Shown here one piece after another: positions 1 through 10,709 of a DNA stretch of 64,000 bases. The DNA is taken from NCBI GenBank assembly GCA_021399435.1, contig JAJTUP010000004.1, positions 372,001 through 436,000 on the forward strand. Reading direction: 5' to 3'. The translations under genes and the position numbers were made by a program. Positions within the stretch are counted from its first letter, which is position 1, and each line of letters begins with the position of its first letter. The stretch is from Diaporthe sp. PMI_573 (taxonomy: Eukaryota; Ascomycota; Sordariomycetes; Diaporthales; Diaporthaceae). Below the pieces are notes generated by a model, which did no database searches, was not told the origin of the DNA, and saw only the letters and a program-made list of their open reading frames with translations.

Positions 1-676
1 GGACTTGGGGGTTGCGCGGACCAGCGCCCACTCTCGTATTCTCGGGGTTGGACTCATTCCAGTTCCAAGGGCAATTGCATGGTTCGAAATGTTCGTGGTT
101 CTATGGAAAAGAACTCTAGTCTGGGCATTGATATACTGGCGGGAAGACCAAAGCCACCCACAGTTACCTCCGAGTCACTCGCGGCAAGAAACCAAGGACT
201 ACACCTTAGTCATAGCCGTCACAGGATAGAAAAGCACCAAAATGACCGATTTTACAAGCCAATGTTGGCATCGGAAGCCATATCATATTGTTTCATAGCT
301 ACTTCTCTAGCTACTGGTGGTTGCAACCAAGATCCACACAGAAATTAGATATAGCAGTCCATGTGACTCCACAGGTACTAAGATGTACAATATTTGAATG
401 TGCTCATGTGTTCGTAGTCCACTGTTTCTCCTTAGCTACCTAAGCATGTGGATCGCAGCACAGAGCTTCCTACTGCTGCCTTGTCACTCTGAAGACGAGA
501 GACACTGTATTATCAAGAGAAGTTGCAGAAGGAGAGTATATATCGGATGAAATGCAGTTCTGAATCCCTGCCCAAGTCGCCTCCATAAATCACGCCCCCT
601 TCCATTATCGAAGCCCTGCCTCAACACTCACTCATTTCCATCAGTCAATCTGTCTACATACAGGCAAAGCGAAGAC
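1..676. promoter_or_regulatory. Left edge and promoter/5' UTR of the SRPK-like kinase
   Basis: No supported gene lies here. The only open frames are short and carry no recognisable domain. A TATATAT stretch at 537-543 lies about 135 bp before the kinase ATG, and the interval from about 600 to 676 is C/T-rich as in fungal 5' leaders. It is read as promoter plus leader of the kinase gene at 677. Confidence 0.5.
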
Positions 677-1332
677 ATGGATCTCGATTTCTTGACTTAT
701 CACTATCAGATAAAACAGCTTTGGGAAGAGGAAAGGCTTTCTCGCTATGAACCAGGCGGATACCACCCCGTACACCTCAGGGACCTCTTCAAAGAGGGAC
801 GTTACGAAGTAGTCGACAAGTTAGTCTGGGGAGGGTTCTCAACAGTGTGGCTAGCCAGAGATCATGAGTAGGTGATTAGGTGGTCTTCTTCTCCATCCAA
901 ACATTTGCTGATGGCGTACAATCACAGGCAACAGCAATGGGTTTCCCTGAAGATCTTAACGGCGGATGCGACACCCAGGTCCACAGAGGCGCAAATGCTG
1001 CGCACGTTGCAGCAACATCAAACTATACATCATGCCGTTCGTTTGCTCGACTCGTTCGTACATGCAGGACCTAACGGCAGGCATCAATGTCTGGTGCTGG
1101 AGCTGCTCGGCCCCAGCGTTGAGCGATTCGTGAAAGATAATAAAGATTCCGGGGAACAAACTGACCCCAATGTCATTTTGAAAATAACCAAGCAACTGCT
1201 GGAAGGCCTCACATCTCTGCATGAGGCTGGGTATGCACACGGAAGTAGGCACTCTACACAAGCGTTGAAATTCGAAGCTGGCTTTAACTAATAATACCCA
1301 CAGACGTCAGCGCACACAATCTAGCTTTTACC

Positions 1333-1484
1333 TGTTGGAATATTCTAGACTAAGTGTATTATTAATGCATTATTAATAGGGAATATCTTTATTCCTGTAA
1401 GACGAATATATATAGAGGGCCTCTGGCCCACTTACACGAAGCTAGAATAGTCTGAATACAAGCACTATTGCTTACATTTCAACA
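1333..1484 (+). repeat. 5' LTR of the copia element
   Basis: This 152-bp LTR is bounded by TGTTG...CAACA. It holds an ATATATATAG TATA-like stretch around 1407-1416, followed by the hairpin-capable palindrome GGGCCTCTGGCCC. It matches the 3' LTR base for base in my reading. The preceding five bases TTACC are the left copy of the target duplication. Confidence 0.95.
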
Positions 1485-1502
1485 GGTTATGAACTCCGGC
1501 CG
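1485..1502 (+). other. Candidate primer-binding site and start of the leader
   Basis: The segment starting GGTTATGAACTCCGG directly abuts the 5' LTR, where copia elements carry the site complementary to their priming tRNA (often an internal part of initiator tRNA-Met). Position supports the call; I did not verify complementarity to a specific tRNA. The rest of the leader to 1865 is C/A/T-rich and holds no other feature. Confidence 0.5.
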
Positions 1503-1865
1503 TTCCGCTAGCCCCTGAGCACAGACCATCTGCCCCACTTTTATCAACGCTGCACCCAATCAGAAGGATCTCTAGTCACGTGACACCCCTGACTTACACC
1601 AATTCTCGAACCTTCGACGACACCTCGCCAGACGTGCCTCCACGCCCTGTGACCACTCTGCACTACCTACGCCACCTCGAAACACTCAGCCGTTTCTCAA
1701 CAAACATTTGCCCTACACACACACAAACTATACCATTCGAAAGCCCTTCTTCTACTCTTTATCCTCCAATTTCCAAATCTCAAAAAACACCATCATTCGA
1801 TTTTTCAACCCACAACAAAAACCACCTATCTCTATCTTCCTCAAACCTCTCTCAAAAACTCCACT

Positions 1866-4800
1866 ATGGCTACCCCTGATAAGTTTGGTGTTCCAATCCT
1901 CTCTGGGGCCGATAACTACGTCTATTGGAGTATTGAACTCCTAGCCTGGATGGAGAGGGATAACGCTACCTCTGGGAATACAGAAACGCCTTTTGTAGGC
2001 CTAACTGGTCCCCAGAATAAGCGTGCCATCAGTAACATCAAACTGATGTGCGGGCCTGGTCCTATTATGTTTATTAAGGACCTTAATAGTGCCCAAGAAG
2101 CCTGGGAGGCTCTAAAATCCCACTATAACCTCAAGAATTTCTCTTTTGAGGCCATGAAATTCATGGAAATAAACAACAATAACCATAACATATACACCCC
2201 ATATATATATACAATAACAGCTCATAAGCCTACAGAATATCCAGAGTATCTGAATTCTATTCAGAAAAACACTCAGACTGTAGAACTAGCTGTAGATACT
2301 GCTGCGAATATAATCAGTTTCTCTGACATAACACTCTTTAATAACCTTCGCTCAGTAAATAAACAAGTTAAATGGGGTAATGCTAGCTCTATTCAAGTAA
2401 ATAAGCTAGGAGATTCTATGATAAAATGCCTAGACACAAACACAACAGTCAAACTAGACAATATATACTATATTCCTACACTAGGAATCAATATTCTAGG
2501 CTACAAGACTATCTCCCACTATATAAGACTTGAGCTAGAAGGAAATACTATAAAACTATACTCAAGGACGACCAATAAGCTCATAACTCGAGGATATCAA
2601 AAGAATGGTCTATATTTTATAAGAGTCTCTATAGAAAAAGAGACCAAAAGACCTAAATACCAACCTCGAAATATACTTGCCACACAAAAGACTACTGCAA
2701 ATAACTATAAGCAGAGAGATGAAGCATATAAGTGGCACTGTCGTTTAGGGCATATAAATCCACAAGCCCTTGAGATATTCCTTCGAACAAACAATATTCA
2801 CACTACTATAAATAAGTCTATCAAAGACTACATAACTAAGTGTGATGTCTGCCTTCGAAGCAAATACATAACAAAGGTTAATAAGGAAAGCCTAACAAAC
2901 AAAGTCTACAATATACTCGAAAGAGTTCATAGTGATATAGGCGGACCACTCAAACCTACATACGATAAATATAAGTACTATATACTCTTTCTTGATAAGC
3001 ATACTCGATATCTCGAGGTAACCTTGCTAAGGAATAAAGACGAAGCTCTGGAAGCTTTTGAAGACTATAAGAGCAAGGCAGAAAACAAATACAATAAGAG
3101 AATAAAAGAGTTCTTTACAGATAACGGAGGCGAATACATAAACAAGAGATTTAAAATCCTTGCTGCTAAATACGGCATAGAACACCATACTACACCTCCA
3201 TACACAAAAGAGCCCAATGGGCTAATAGAGAGACTTAATCTAACTATAATCAATAAAGTTAGAAGTCTCTTATATACTGCAAACCTCCCTGTATATCTCT
3301 GGGGAGAAGCAATAAAATACGCAGTACACTTATACAATATAACACCACACCGAGGCTTAGACTATAAAAGCCCATACGAGGTGATAAATAAAAAGAAGCC
3401 CTACACCAATAACTTAAAGATATGGGGTTCACTAGTCTATTTCCAAGATAATAAGGAAAAGGCAAAGCTTGAACCAAGAAACAAAAAGGGTATTCTTTTA
3501 AACACTATACCAGAATCACAAATATACAGGGTCTGGGACATAGATAACAAAAAGCCGTTACTTGTAAGAGATATACGAATAATCGAGGGTGAATATATTC
3601 AGCCCTCAGACAACAACAACAATAAAACTCTCTCTCAAGAAAACGACTTATATATACAACCTCAAATAGACCCTCTACCAGAACAAGAACCAGGACAAGT
3701 ACCAGAGGAGCAAAACCAAGTACAAAACTATAGACAAGAGTCTCCTCCTATACTTGATGAGATTGTAGTCCAAGGAAATCCCGAAGACTACATATACAGT
3801 GTACAGGATACACTATTAAACACAATAGCCTCTATACTAGGAAACAGAAATAATAACTCACCAACTATAAAATACTGCTTAACAGCAGCAAATAACGGTG
3901 AACCAACTAGTATAAGAGATATACTAAATAGTCCTAATAGGGATAACTGGATACGAGCTATGCTCGATGAGGATAATAGTTTCTACGAACAAGGAAGCTA
4001 TATAATAGTCGACTTACCTCCCAACTGTACGGCTTTAGGGGGGAAGTGGGTCTTTAAAGAAAAATTCATTAATAACCCTGATATAATAAAGCCTAGTTGG
4101 ATAGTCAACGAAGCAGAAAACATAAGATATAAAGCCCGCTGGGTGATTCAGGGATATAACCAAAGGCTCGGAATAGACTATTTGGAAACGTTTTCCACAG
4201 TCTGCCGGCCAGAAACATATACTATACTGCTTATTATAGCAGTCAATAAAGGATGGCTTATATACAGCTACGACGTTAAAAACGCCTTCCTACACTCAGA
4301 AATAGATTACGAGATATATATGAAATTACCCTCGTATCTATATAGGGACCCAAAATATAAAAATAAGGCAGCCAAGCTTAAAAAGGCTATATATGGTCTC
4401 AAGCAAGCACCTCTCCTATGGTATAAATATCTATCTGGCGTCCTAAAAAATGCTGGGTTCATAGTATGCCCCTATGACGAGGGAGTGTTTATACACCCAG
4501 AATTCGAGATAACGTTTATATGCCACGTGGACGATATAATAGTCCTAGGGCCAAATAAGTCTTACATAGACTCTATAATAAATAAGCTGAGCAAACAAAT
4601 AAACCTCGACTTTCAAGGCGAGTTAACTAGTTTTCTTGGAAACGATATTCAAATCGACCGAGAAACTAAAACAATAACTATAAGCCAGCACAGATATATA
4701 GACAAGATACTTAACAAGTTCAATATACCTGAAAAGGTACAAAAGCATGAGATTATTCCTCAGCTTACACCATATACCCCTAATAGAAAACTTGAAAAGA

Positions 4801-5561
4801 ATAAAGGGGAAGCAGATAAAGGTACTATAGAGCGGTACCAACAACAAATAGGCAGCTTATTATATGCTAGCCTAAAGACCAGAATAGATCTCACATACAC
4901 AATAAACGAATTAGCTCGTTATATGGCTAATCCAAGCCAACAGCATATCGACGAGTTAAATAAGGTCTGGGGATACCTATATAAGTTCCCCTATATATCC
5001 AAACAATACGACTGTTCTGGCAATAATATCCAAATAGTAGGATATACAGATTCCAACTGGGGTAACGATATAAACAATGGAAGAAGCACCTCAGGATATA
5101 TATTCAGCCTACATAATAAAGACAATAACACTAATAAGATAAATCCAGTTAGCTGGAATTCACAACTGCAAAAAACAACAGCCCTTTCCTCTTGCGAGGC
5201 AGAATATATGGGTCTGAAAGAAGCAGTTAAAGAAGCTGAATATCTTTATAACTTAACAGAGTACTTTAATAACACTCTGAAGATAGGCTACAGTCTTAAT
5301 CGGCCACAACTTTATATAGACAACAAAGCCGCAAAAGACTTAGCCCACAATACACTATACCATAAACGAACAAAGCATATTAATATAATATACCACTACA
5401 GCCGAGACTCGATTCAGGAAGGACGAGTTAAACTCGACTATATAGACACTAAGTCTAATATAGCAGACTGGCTTACAAAACCAATAGACCGTCACATATA
5501 CAGAGAGTCTAAAAACAAGTGTGGTCTAATAGAAAACACTATAAAAGAAGCCAGAGAGTAG
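1866..5561 (+). CDS. Copia Gag-Pol polyprotein (1,231 aa) with shortened gag
   Basis: The polyprotein would be cleaved into capsid, protease, integrase and RT/RNase H. Residues 1-97 resemble the start of copia Gag. A protease-like segment follows at once: VDTAAN with putative catalytic D144, where DSG or DTG is usual. The GAG-pre-integrase zinc site has H291, H296, C326 and C329. The integrase core has D357, D419 and E455, the exact DD35E spacing. RT spans about 740-960 with HVDD at 887-890 in place of YVDD. RNase H runs from about 1060 (TDSNWG) to 1200. No CCHC zinc knuckle is present, and the protease lies only about 45 residues after the Gag start, so most of Gag appears to be missing in frame. 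Codon use also shifts near nucleotide 2160, from mixed to markedly A/T-rich. The frame has no stops and shows no obvious repeat-induced point mutation. Confidence 0.95.
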   Translation: MATPDKFGVPILSGADNYVYWSIELLAWMERDNATSGNTETPFVGLTGPQNKRAISNIKLMCGPGPIMFIKDLNSAQEAWEALKSHYNLKNFSFEAMKFMEINNNNHNIYTPYIYTITAHKPTEYPEYLNSIQKNTQTVELAVDTAANIISFSDITLFNNLRSVNKQVKWGNASSIQVNKLGDSMIKCLDTNTTVKLDNIYYIPTLGINILGYKTISHYIRLELEGNTIKLYSRTTNKLITRGYQKNGLYFIRVSIEKETKRPKYQPRNILATQKTTANNYKQRDEAYKWHCRLGHINPQALEIFLRTNNIHTTINKSIKDYITKCDVCLRSKYITKVNKESLTNKVYNILERVHSDIGGPLKPTYDKYKYYILFLDKHTRYLEVTLLRNKDEALEAFEDYKSKAENKYNKRIKEFFTDNGGEYINKRFKILAAKYGIEHHTTPPYTKEPNGLIERLNLTIINKVRSLLYTANLPVYLWGEAIKYAVHLYNITPHRGLDYKSPYEVINKKKPYTNNLKIWGSLVYFQDNKEKAKLEPRNKKGILLNTIPESQIYRVWDIDNKKPLLVRDIRIIEGEYIQPSDNNNNKTLSQENDLYIQPQIDPLPEQEPGQVPEEQNQVQNYRQESPPILDEIVVQGNPEDYIYSVQDTLLNTIASILGNRNNNSPTIKYCLTAANNGEPTSIRDILNSPNRDNWIRAMLDEDNSFYEQGSYIIVDLPPNCTALGGKWVFKEKFINNPDIIKPSWIVNEAENIRYKARWVIQGYNQRLGIDYLETFSTVCRPETYTILLIIAVNKGWLIYSYDVKNAFLHSEIDYEIYMKLPSYLYRDPKYKNKAAKLKKAIYGLKQAPLLWYKYLSGVLKNAGFIVCPYDEGVFIHPEFEITFICHVDDIIVLGPNKSYIDSIINKLSKQINLDFQGELTSFLGNDIQIDRETKTITISQHRYIDKILNKFNIPEKVQKHEIIPQLTPYTPNRKLEKNKGEADKGTIERYQQQIGSLLYASLKTRIDLTYTINELARYMANPSQQHIDELNKVWGYLYKFPYISKQYDCSGNNIQIVGYTDSNWGNDINNGRSTSGYIFSLHNKDNNTNKINPVSWNSQLQKTTALSSCEAEYMGLKEAVKEAEYLYNLTEYFNNTLKIGYSLNRPQLYIDNKAAKDLAHNTLYHKRTKHINIIYHYSRDSIQEGRVKLDYIDTKSNIADWLTKPIDRHIYRESKNKCGLIENTIKEARE

Positions 5562-6256
5562 AGAGATTTTTCGCCTATAAACAAATAAGCGCGCGCAAGA
5601 TAACCATAAACTCAGAGGCGTTTACTCTCTAATAACTAGGGTCAAGATTTTTTCCTCCTCATAAAACAATATACATTAAATTCTATAGACTCACTTATAT
5701 ATATAGCCAAGTTGGCTTATAAACAGGAGGTTTTCCCCTAGAGAAATAAACGATAATAGGTTTTACCCTCATAAAAGGCACGGTACACACTGGGCATATA
5801 CGGCTTATACAGTCAATGGGCATATATACCATATACACAAAAGCAGGCATATAGTCAACGGAAAACACTAAGAAAATGTGATTCCGTAGACACTATAGTA
5901 TAAATAAACAAGCGCCTGACTTCAAATGTGATAAATGCCCATGACACGCCATAGATTGTAACAAATATAACATGTCCATACAAATGCCCATACAAATAGA
6001 AACTCGAAACAATACCCAATGTGAATACACTATACAAAGCCAAGGGTTCGAGTTCAAATCCGCCGTGGACCAAAGTTTTTGGGTTTTTTGCCTACATACT
6101 GGAAAGTCTTTTTCCTACGGGTTTTTTGACTTCTAGCCATACTTTCCTTCCTATAACCTACACTATAACTAGTGTCTTTTACCCTATTTAATAGGTTTTT
6201 ACACTAGAATAACTCCTCTATATCTAATCTATCTTAAGGACTAGATTAAGGGGGGA
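5562..6256 (+). other. 3' internal untranslated region of the copia element, with tRNA-like segment and polypurine tract
   Basis: No ORF of interest lies between the polyprotein stop and the 3' LTR. At about 6047-6076 there is a stretch resembling the 3' part of a tRNA gene: a B-box-like GGTTCGAGTTC, then TTCAAATCC, then TGGACCA, followed by T-runs. The sequence AAGGGGGGA at 6248-6256, next to the LTR, is the polypurine tract expected for plus-strand priming. Confidence 0.6.
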
Positions 6257-6408
6257 TGTTGGAATATTCTAGACTAAGTGTATTATTAATGCATTATTAA
6301 TAGGGAATATCTTTATTCCTGTAAGACGAATATATATAGAGGGCCTCTGGCCCACTTACACGAAGCTAGAATAGTCTGAATACAAGCACTATTGCTTACA
6401 TTTCAACA
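6257..6408 (+). repeat. 3' LTR of the copia element
   Basis: This 152-bp copy is identical to the 5' LTR as read by eye. It is followed by TTACC (6409-6413), the right copy of the target duplication, after which the kinase exon resumes in frame at 6414. Confidence 0.95.
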
Positions 6409-7197
6409 TTACCAGCGCCTGTTTGCAAGACTGTTCTGAAGAAGACCTGGTTGAACTTCTTGGGCCCCCCAGAACTGAAGAATTACGTCCATCTGATGGC
6501 CATCCTCTGACGGCCAGCCTACCCAAGCACGTGGCGGGTAGCACATACTGGGACTCGTGGATAGACGAGGACGAAGAGGACATTCGTCTTATCGACTTGG
6601 GTGAAGCCATTCTCCGGGGAGCCGAGCCTACGAAGGTCGCGCAGCCGTTTGGCCTGAATGCACCCGAGACTGTACTCACCTCACGCATCGACCACAAAAT
6701 AGACCTGTGGCGTGCTGGTTGTGTTGTAAGCACACGTGGTTTAACTTGTACACTGCATATGCTGACCAAGGACGTTATTAGATATATTTTCTGGCATTCT
6801 CTTGCAAGCCTTTCCAGGCATATGAGCTTGACGGTCTGATTGGCAATATGATCAACTTTGTTGAGGATCTGCCCTCAGAATGGCGGCCAAAATGGGAGGA
6901 AATGAAGCGCACCACCAAAGATACATTGGACGAGGTGCTAGGTAAATTTTTATCCAAGACTACCTGGCACATACGCGAATCCGACGATCATTTCCAACGG
7001 GGTACATAGAGGACGAAAAGCCGGAAGTACCACGACTCGAGCAGAGATTCCATGACAGTGTTCATGAGCCAAAGCTTCAGGTTCTGCTGCCTGTTATACA
7101 AGGACTAATGAGGTTCTTTCCTGAGAACCGAATTTCGGCCACGGACGCATTATCATTGCTTGAGAAACTAGTGGGAGACAATGATGGAATTTCATAA

Positions 7198-8999
7198 ACA
7201 TGGCTATTTGCAGCTGGAAATTTCGAAAGTCCAGACTCCTTACTCCATGCTGTGCGGCGGATAGATTGTCACATACATTATTACCGAAACACAGCCACAT
7301 TCAAAAAGCACGAGAACGTCATTGTAGAGCCCCTGGAGCCAACTTACTTCCGGTCTATCATTCCATATAGTTGTTCCGCAGAAGACTTTTCGACTAGAAG
7401 TCTTCCTAAGGGAGGCTATTCTATAGGAGGTTGCCCTTTAGGAGACTGTTGTATAATTAAGTAGGAGGTTATCCTGTGATAGGTGACTGTCCTACAGGAG
7501 GTCGGGTAATGAGTACTATAGATGCTGTGGCCGCGTAGTAGATACCTGAGCAAAGCTTGTATTTCTTATATACGGAATGAGCTTCACGGAACAATGATCA
7601 CGGAACAATGAAACATGAAAGCATGTTTTAAGTGATCTGAGTGACTTGCTTGGCCCCACGATTGAGAGGAGTCTTAGCACCGTGCAGCAGGTTACTTGCA
7701 GATAAGAACTCCATGATAATGCGAGCTTGTCAGATCGGTGAACGAGTTTCGATGGTCCAAACTTTCGAGGCGACACGCATTCAGCTATGGAATCGCAACT
7801 GTAAATGCGACTAGGACGAACCCGAACGATTCATTGACAACAAAGCGAAGACAGCCATATTCTGGAACAGTGACCGAAGCAATCAGATTAAGCAACGGAA
7901 GCCAAGGACCATCGCTGCTTGTCAGGGGCTGTCGCCGCTGAATATAGAACAACAGGGTTGCACGGATCGACGGGGATCCACTTCAGCCGATGTCCGCCAC
8001 TTCGGATGCATTCATATCTCAGATCATCCCTGAACGAGATCAAGTTGATCCATCGTGGTCAAGCTTTGTGTTTCGAAACATTGCACCAAACTTCAAACCC
8101 TGACACCTGCTGAAATTTGAAATCCTGGTATTGATTCCTGGAAGAAGACCCAGTTGACAGGAATCAACGCTGTCGAAAGGCACTATCTCGGCGATCTTGC
8201 TTCGGGAAAGGAATGCGTCAGCCCTGTAGCACTCCAGGGCTGCAGCCACATAGTGTAGATCTCTCTCTGATTTCTTAGAAGACGGTAGGTGACATGGGGT
8301 GCGGCGTGGAGCATGATAAGGCAGAGAGGTGGATACAGTACTGGTAGAGTCAGGGTCTATTGGAGAAGGTGGCCTATCGGCTTCAATATCAGAAAGTCAG
8401 GGTTGAAGTGTGGGTTTTCCAACGGGCATTCGTATATCTGAAGCGGTAGGTGGGCGGCAGTTCCGAGACTTGATTCCCATCAACAAGGGCACTGCCTAGG
8501 TGAAGTGCAACCCTTGAAGACCCGACCAGGCCCATGACACCCGGATAATGGGGAAAGAATTTTAAAAGCTTTTCAGAACTGCTCCGTCGACGGCCCGGAA
8601 TGGAACCTGACACGTAGTATTTGGTATCCTGTCATTGCGTGTACGAATAGATCCATGAGGCTGAGGCCAATCTCACGGGAGGGCCGTCGGGGTTGACCCA
8701 CAGAATTGACTGCCATACAAGCCTTCGTACGTATGTGTGTGCAAACAACCTCGATCCCCCAGCGGAGCCGGGCAGGTCTAGGAGCCCGGAACCGAGGGTG
8801 CTACGGAGAATGACATATGCAAATGAGTCGCAGGCTTAGTCGAACTTTTGCTCTCCTTTTCTTAATAGTTGGGACCAACTCCCTTTACATTTGTGTTTGG
8901 TCTGCTTGACCAACACATGCACAGACTTTCTTTGTTTCCCTTCACTGTGTATTGCCTGCCTCCAATTTCCTCAGTCTCTTCAGGTAATACTCCGGAAGA
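7198..8999. other. Intergenic region with degenerate AGGAGG repeats; tyrosinase promoter at the right end
   Basis: No gene is supported here. An inverted repeat with GAAGACTT / AAGTCTTC arms lies around 7380-7406. It is followed by three imperfect direct repeats beginning AGGAGG at about 7425, 7463 and 7496. The remaining short frames look random. The last few hundred bases before 9000 include a pyrimidine-rich leader that fits the tyrosinase 5' region. Confidence 0.4.
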
Positions 9000-10164
9000 A
9001 TGAGTCCTTCTTTTACTACATCGGCCGTTCTTGGCCTGCTATCACTCGCTTCTCTGACCAATGCCACGCCTCATGCACGTCGAAATTCCACTTCTACATG
9101 TACATCATTGAACCAAAGAAAGGCTTGGTGAGTGACATTAGCCGGCCACACACTACACGTCCACATCATAAATACTGACGGCTTAATCTCACAGGCATAC
9201 CTTGACCGATGACGAGAAGGCGGAATACATCCGGGCCGAAAAATGCCTAATGTCCCAGCCAGCCAAGTTCGGCATCAACGGGACTCAGAATCGCTGGGAC
9301 GAGTTGCAAATGTCACACATCCTCCAGTCCAACGACATCCACGACGTCGGACAGTTCTGGCCGTGGCACCGGTACTACATGCGTGTGCACGAGGTGCTGC
9401 TGCAGCAAGAGTGCAACTACACCGGCGCCCAGCCTTACTGGGACGAGCAGCGAGATGCCGATGCCGGGCCCCTCGAGGAGGCCAGTGTATTCGGCTCCGA
9501 CGATCTCAGCTTTGGCTCCAACGGTCGCGAGGGCGACAGGTGTGTTGTCGACGGGCCGTTCGCAAACTGGACGCTTCGTCTCGACCAGGCTTGGGGTGTC
9601 ATAAACTACGACGAGTACTGTCTAGGTCGCAACTTCACTGAATCGTACTGGGAGTGGGCAAATAGCACTTATGCCGACACGTGCTTCGCGGCAACGACTT
9701 ATGATGATGCGTGGAGTTGTTACTCCGTGAAGCCTCATAGCTCTGCCCACCTGGCCGTGTCCGGAACGGTCAGTACCCCGTCGAGCCCGGATTTTCTCAC
9801 CACTAGATCTCATTGCTGACAATCTCGGTAGCTTGAGCTCCAAAGCGCCAGCCCTGGAGACCCTCTGTTTTATTTGCATCACACCAACATCGATCGTCTC
9901 TGGTGGGAGTGGCAGCAAGCAAACTTGACCTATCGTCTCACGGACATGGGCGGTCGCAACGTACCGAGGGACGACCACCTGCTGAAGAACGAATGGATTG
10001 CCCCCACAGCTGCTATCCTCGACTACGATGGAGATGATGGAAACGTCACGACCTTAAATCACGTGCTTTGGATGTTGGATATTCTGGGCAACGTCACTGT
10101 CGGGGATGTCATGGACATCAGAGGGGATACGATTTGCGCCGAATACATCCATGAGGATGAATAA
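9000..10164 (+). CDS. Secreted short fungal tyrosinase (type-3 copper oxidase)
   Basis: The gene encodes a 344-residue copper enzyme predicted to oxidise phenols to o-quinones outside the cell or in the secretory route. Exons are 9000-9127, 9195-9768 and 9832-10164; both introns (67 and 63 nt) have GT..AG ends and restore one frame. The N-terminus has a signal peptide ending around the SLTNATP segment. CuA ligands are H84, H92 and H101 (the last in FWPWHR). CuB ligands are H224 and H228 (HSSAH) plus H250 or H251 in the LHHTNIDRLWW motif. Several NxS/T sites suggest glycosylation. The protein stops after the catalytic domain, so it lacks the C-terminal shielding domain of melanin-type tyrosinases. 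That places it with the short secreted tyrosinases. Substrate is unknown, and no neighbouring gene indicates a pathway. Confidence 0.92.
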
Positions 10165-10709
10165 CTCTTATCTCACAACAGAAAAGAAGCCGATAGACTA
10201 ATTATAAACTGCAAGCGGATATAATCCAACGATTATCATCCACACTGCGCACCTTCTGTGTTTTTCTTGTTCAACTCCCCGATCCTAGTATCATTGTTTC
10301 TGTCTAGCGGTACATTGCACACTCGCCGATGAGTATTGGCCATTTTTTTCACCATACAGCCTGGTCCCGGTAGTTCAAACTCTTCACACAAACGAACAGA
10401 TCTTCCCAATAGTTGAAGATCAACAGGTTCGCATACATATTTAAGCTAAACAGGGGTACAGAGAGTGTGGCGTGTAAAGTCGGGAAAAGCCAATGGCAAC
10501 CGCTTGAGGAAGTCGAGGGTGTGAGCTAGCAACGCGCCAGATCTGAATGACATCACTTTTCACACATGGGAAGTCCCAGTGGCTCACTCAAGAGCCGGTC
10601 CCAGTGACTTTAAATGCTGGACATTTTCCAGATCTGTTCCCAGATGAGCCACACCTCAGCCACATCAAGTTAACACTCAACTTTCTGCATGGAATTTTTA
10701 GTATTCACC
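10165..10709. other. Intergenic: tyrosinase 3' end and promoter of the next gene
   Basis: I see no gene or RNA in this stretch. It holds the tyrosinase 3' UTR and the upstream region of the lysine-rich protein gene. Confidence 0.5.

Larger units (their letters stand above)
1333..6408 (+). mobile_element. Ty1/copia LTR retrotransposon, recent insertion
   Basis: The element has direct LTRs at 1333-1484 and 6257-6408 (152 bp each, no difference seen by eye), each starting TGTTG and ending CAACA. It is flanked by the 5-bp duplication TTACC at 1328-1332 and 6409-6413. A single 1,231-codon frame encodes protease, integrase, reverse transcriptase and RNase H in that order, which is the copia (Pseudoviridae) order. 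A primer-binding-like segment follows the 5' LTR and a purine tract precedes the 3' LTR. Identical LTRs point to a young insertion. The gag part is unusually short (see the ORF). It interrupts an exon of the kinase gene. Confidence 0.96.
677..7197 (+). pseudogene. SRPK-like protein kinase split by a copia retrotransposon; catalytic Asp replaced by Asn
   Basis: This is a serine/threonine kinase of the SR-protein-kinase-like group expanded in filamentous fungi. Inferred exons are 677-867, 928-1244, 1304-1332 joined to 6414-6725 (interrupted by the retrotransposon and one copy of its target duplication), 6782-6941 and 7010-7197. All introns (60, 59, 56, 68 nt) begin GT and end AG, and the exons join in one frame of 398 residues. 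Visible motifs: the N-terminal YEPGGYHPV signature of SRPKs, VSLK with the ATP lysine K72, IDLGEA as the DFG equivalent (D240), the NAPE segment and DLWRAGC. The catalytic-loop HGD reads HGN (residue 170) because the last base of exon 2 (1244) is A. The 4.9-kb internal domain and LTRs prevent a normal transcript. The gene is therefore called disrupted, although the coding exons carry no other stop or frameshift. The element and gene are in the same orientation. Confidence 0.88.
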
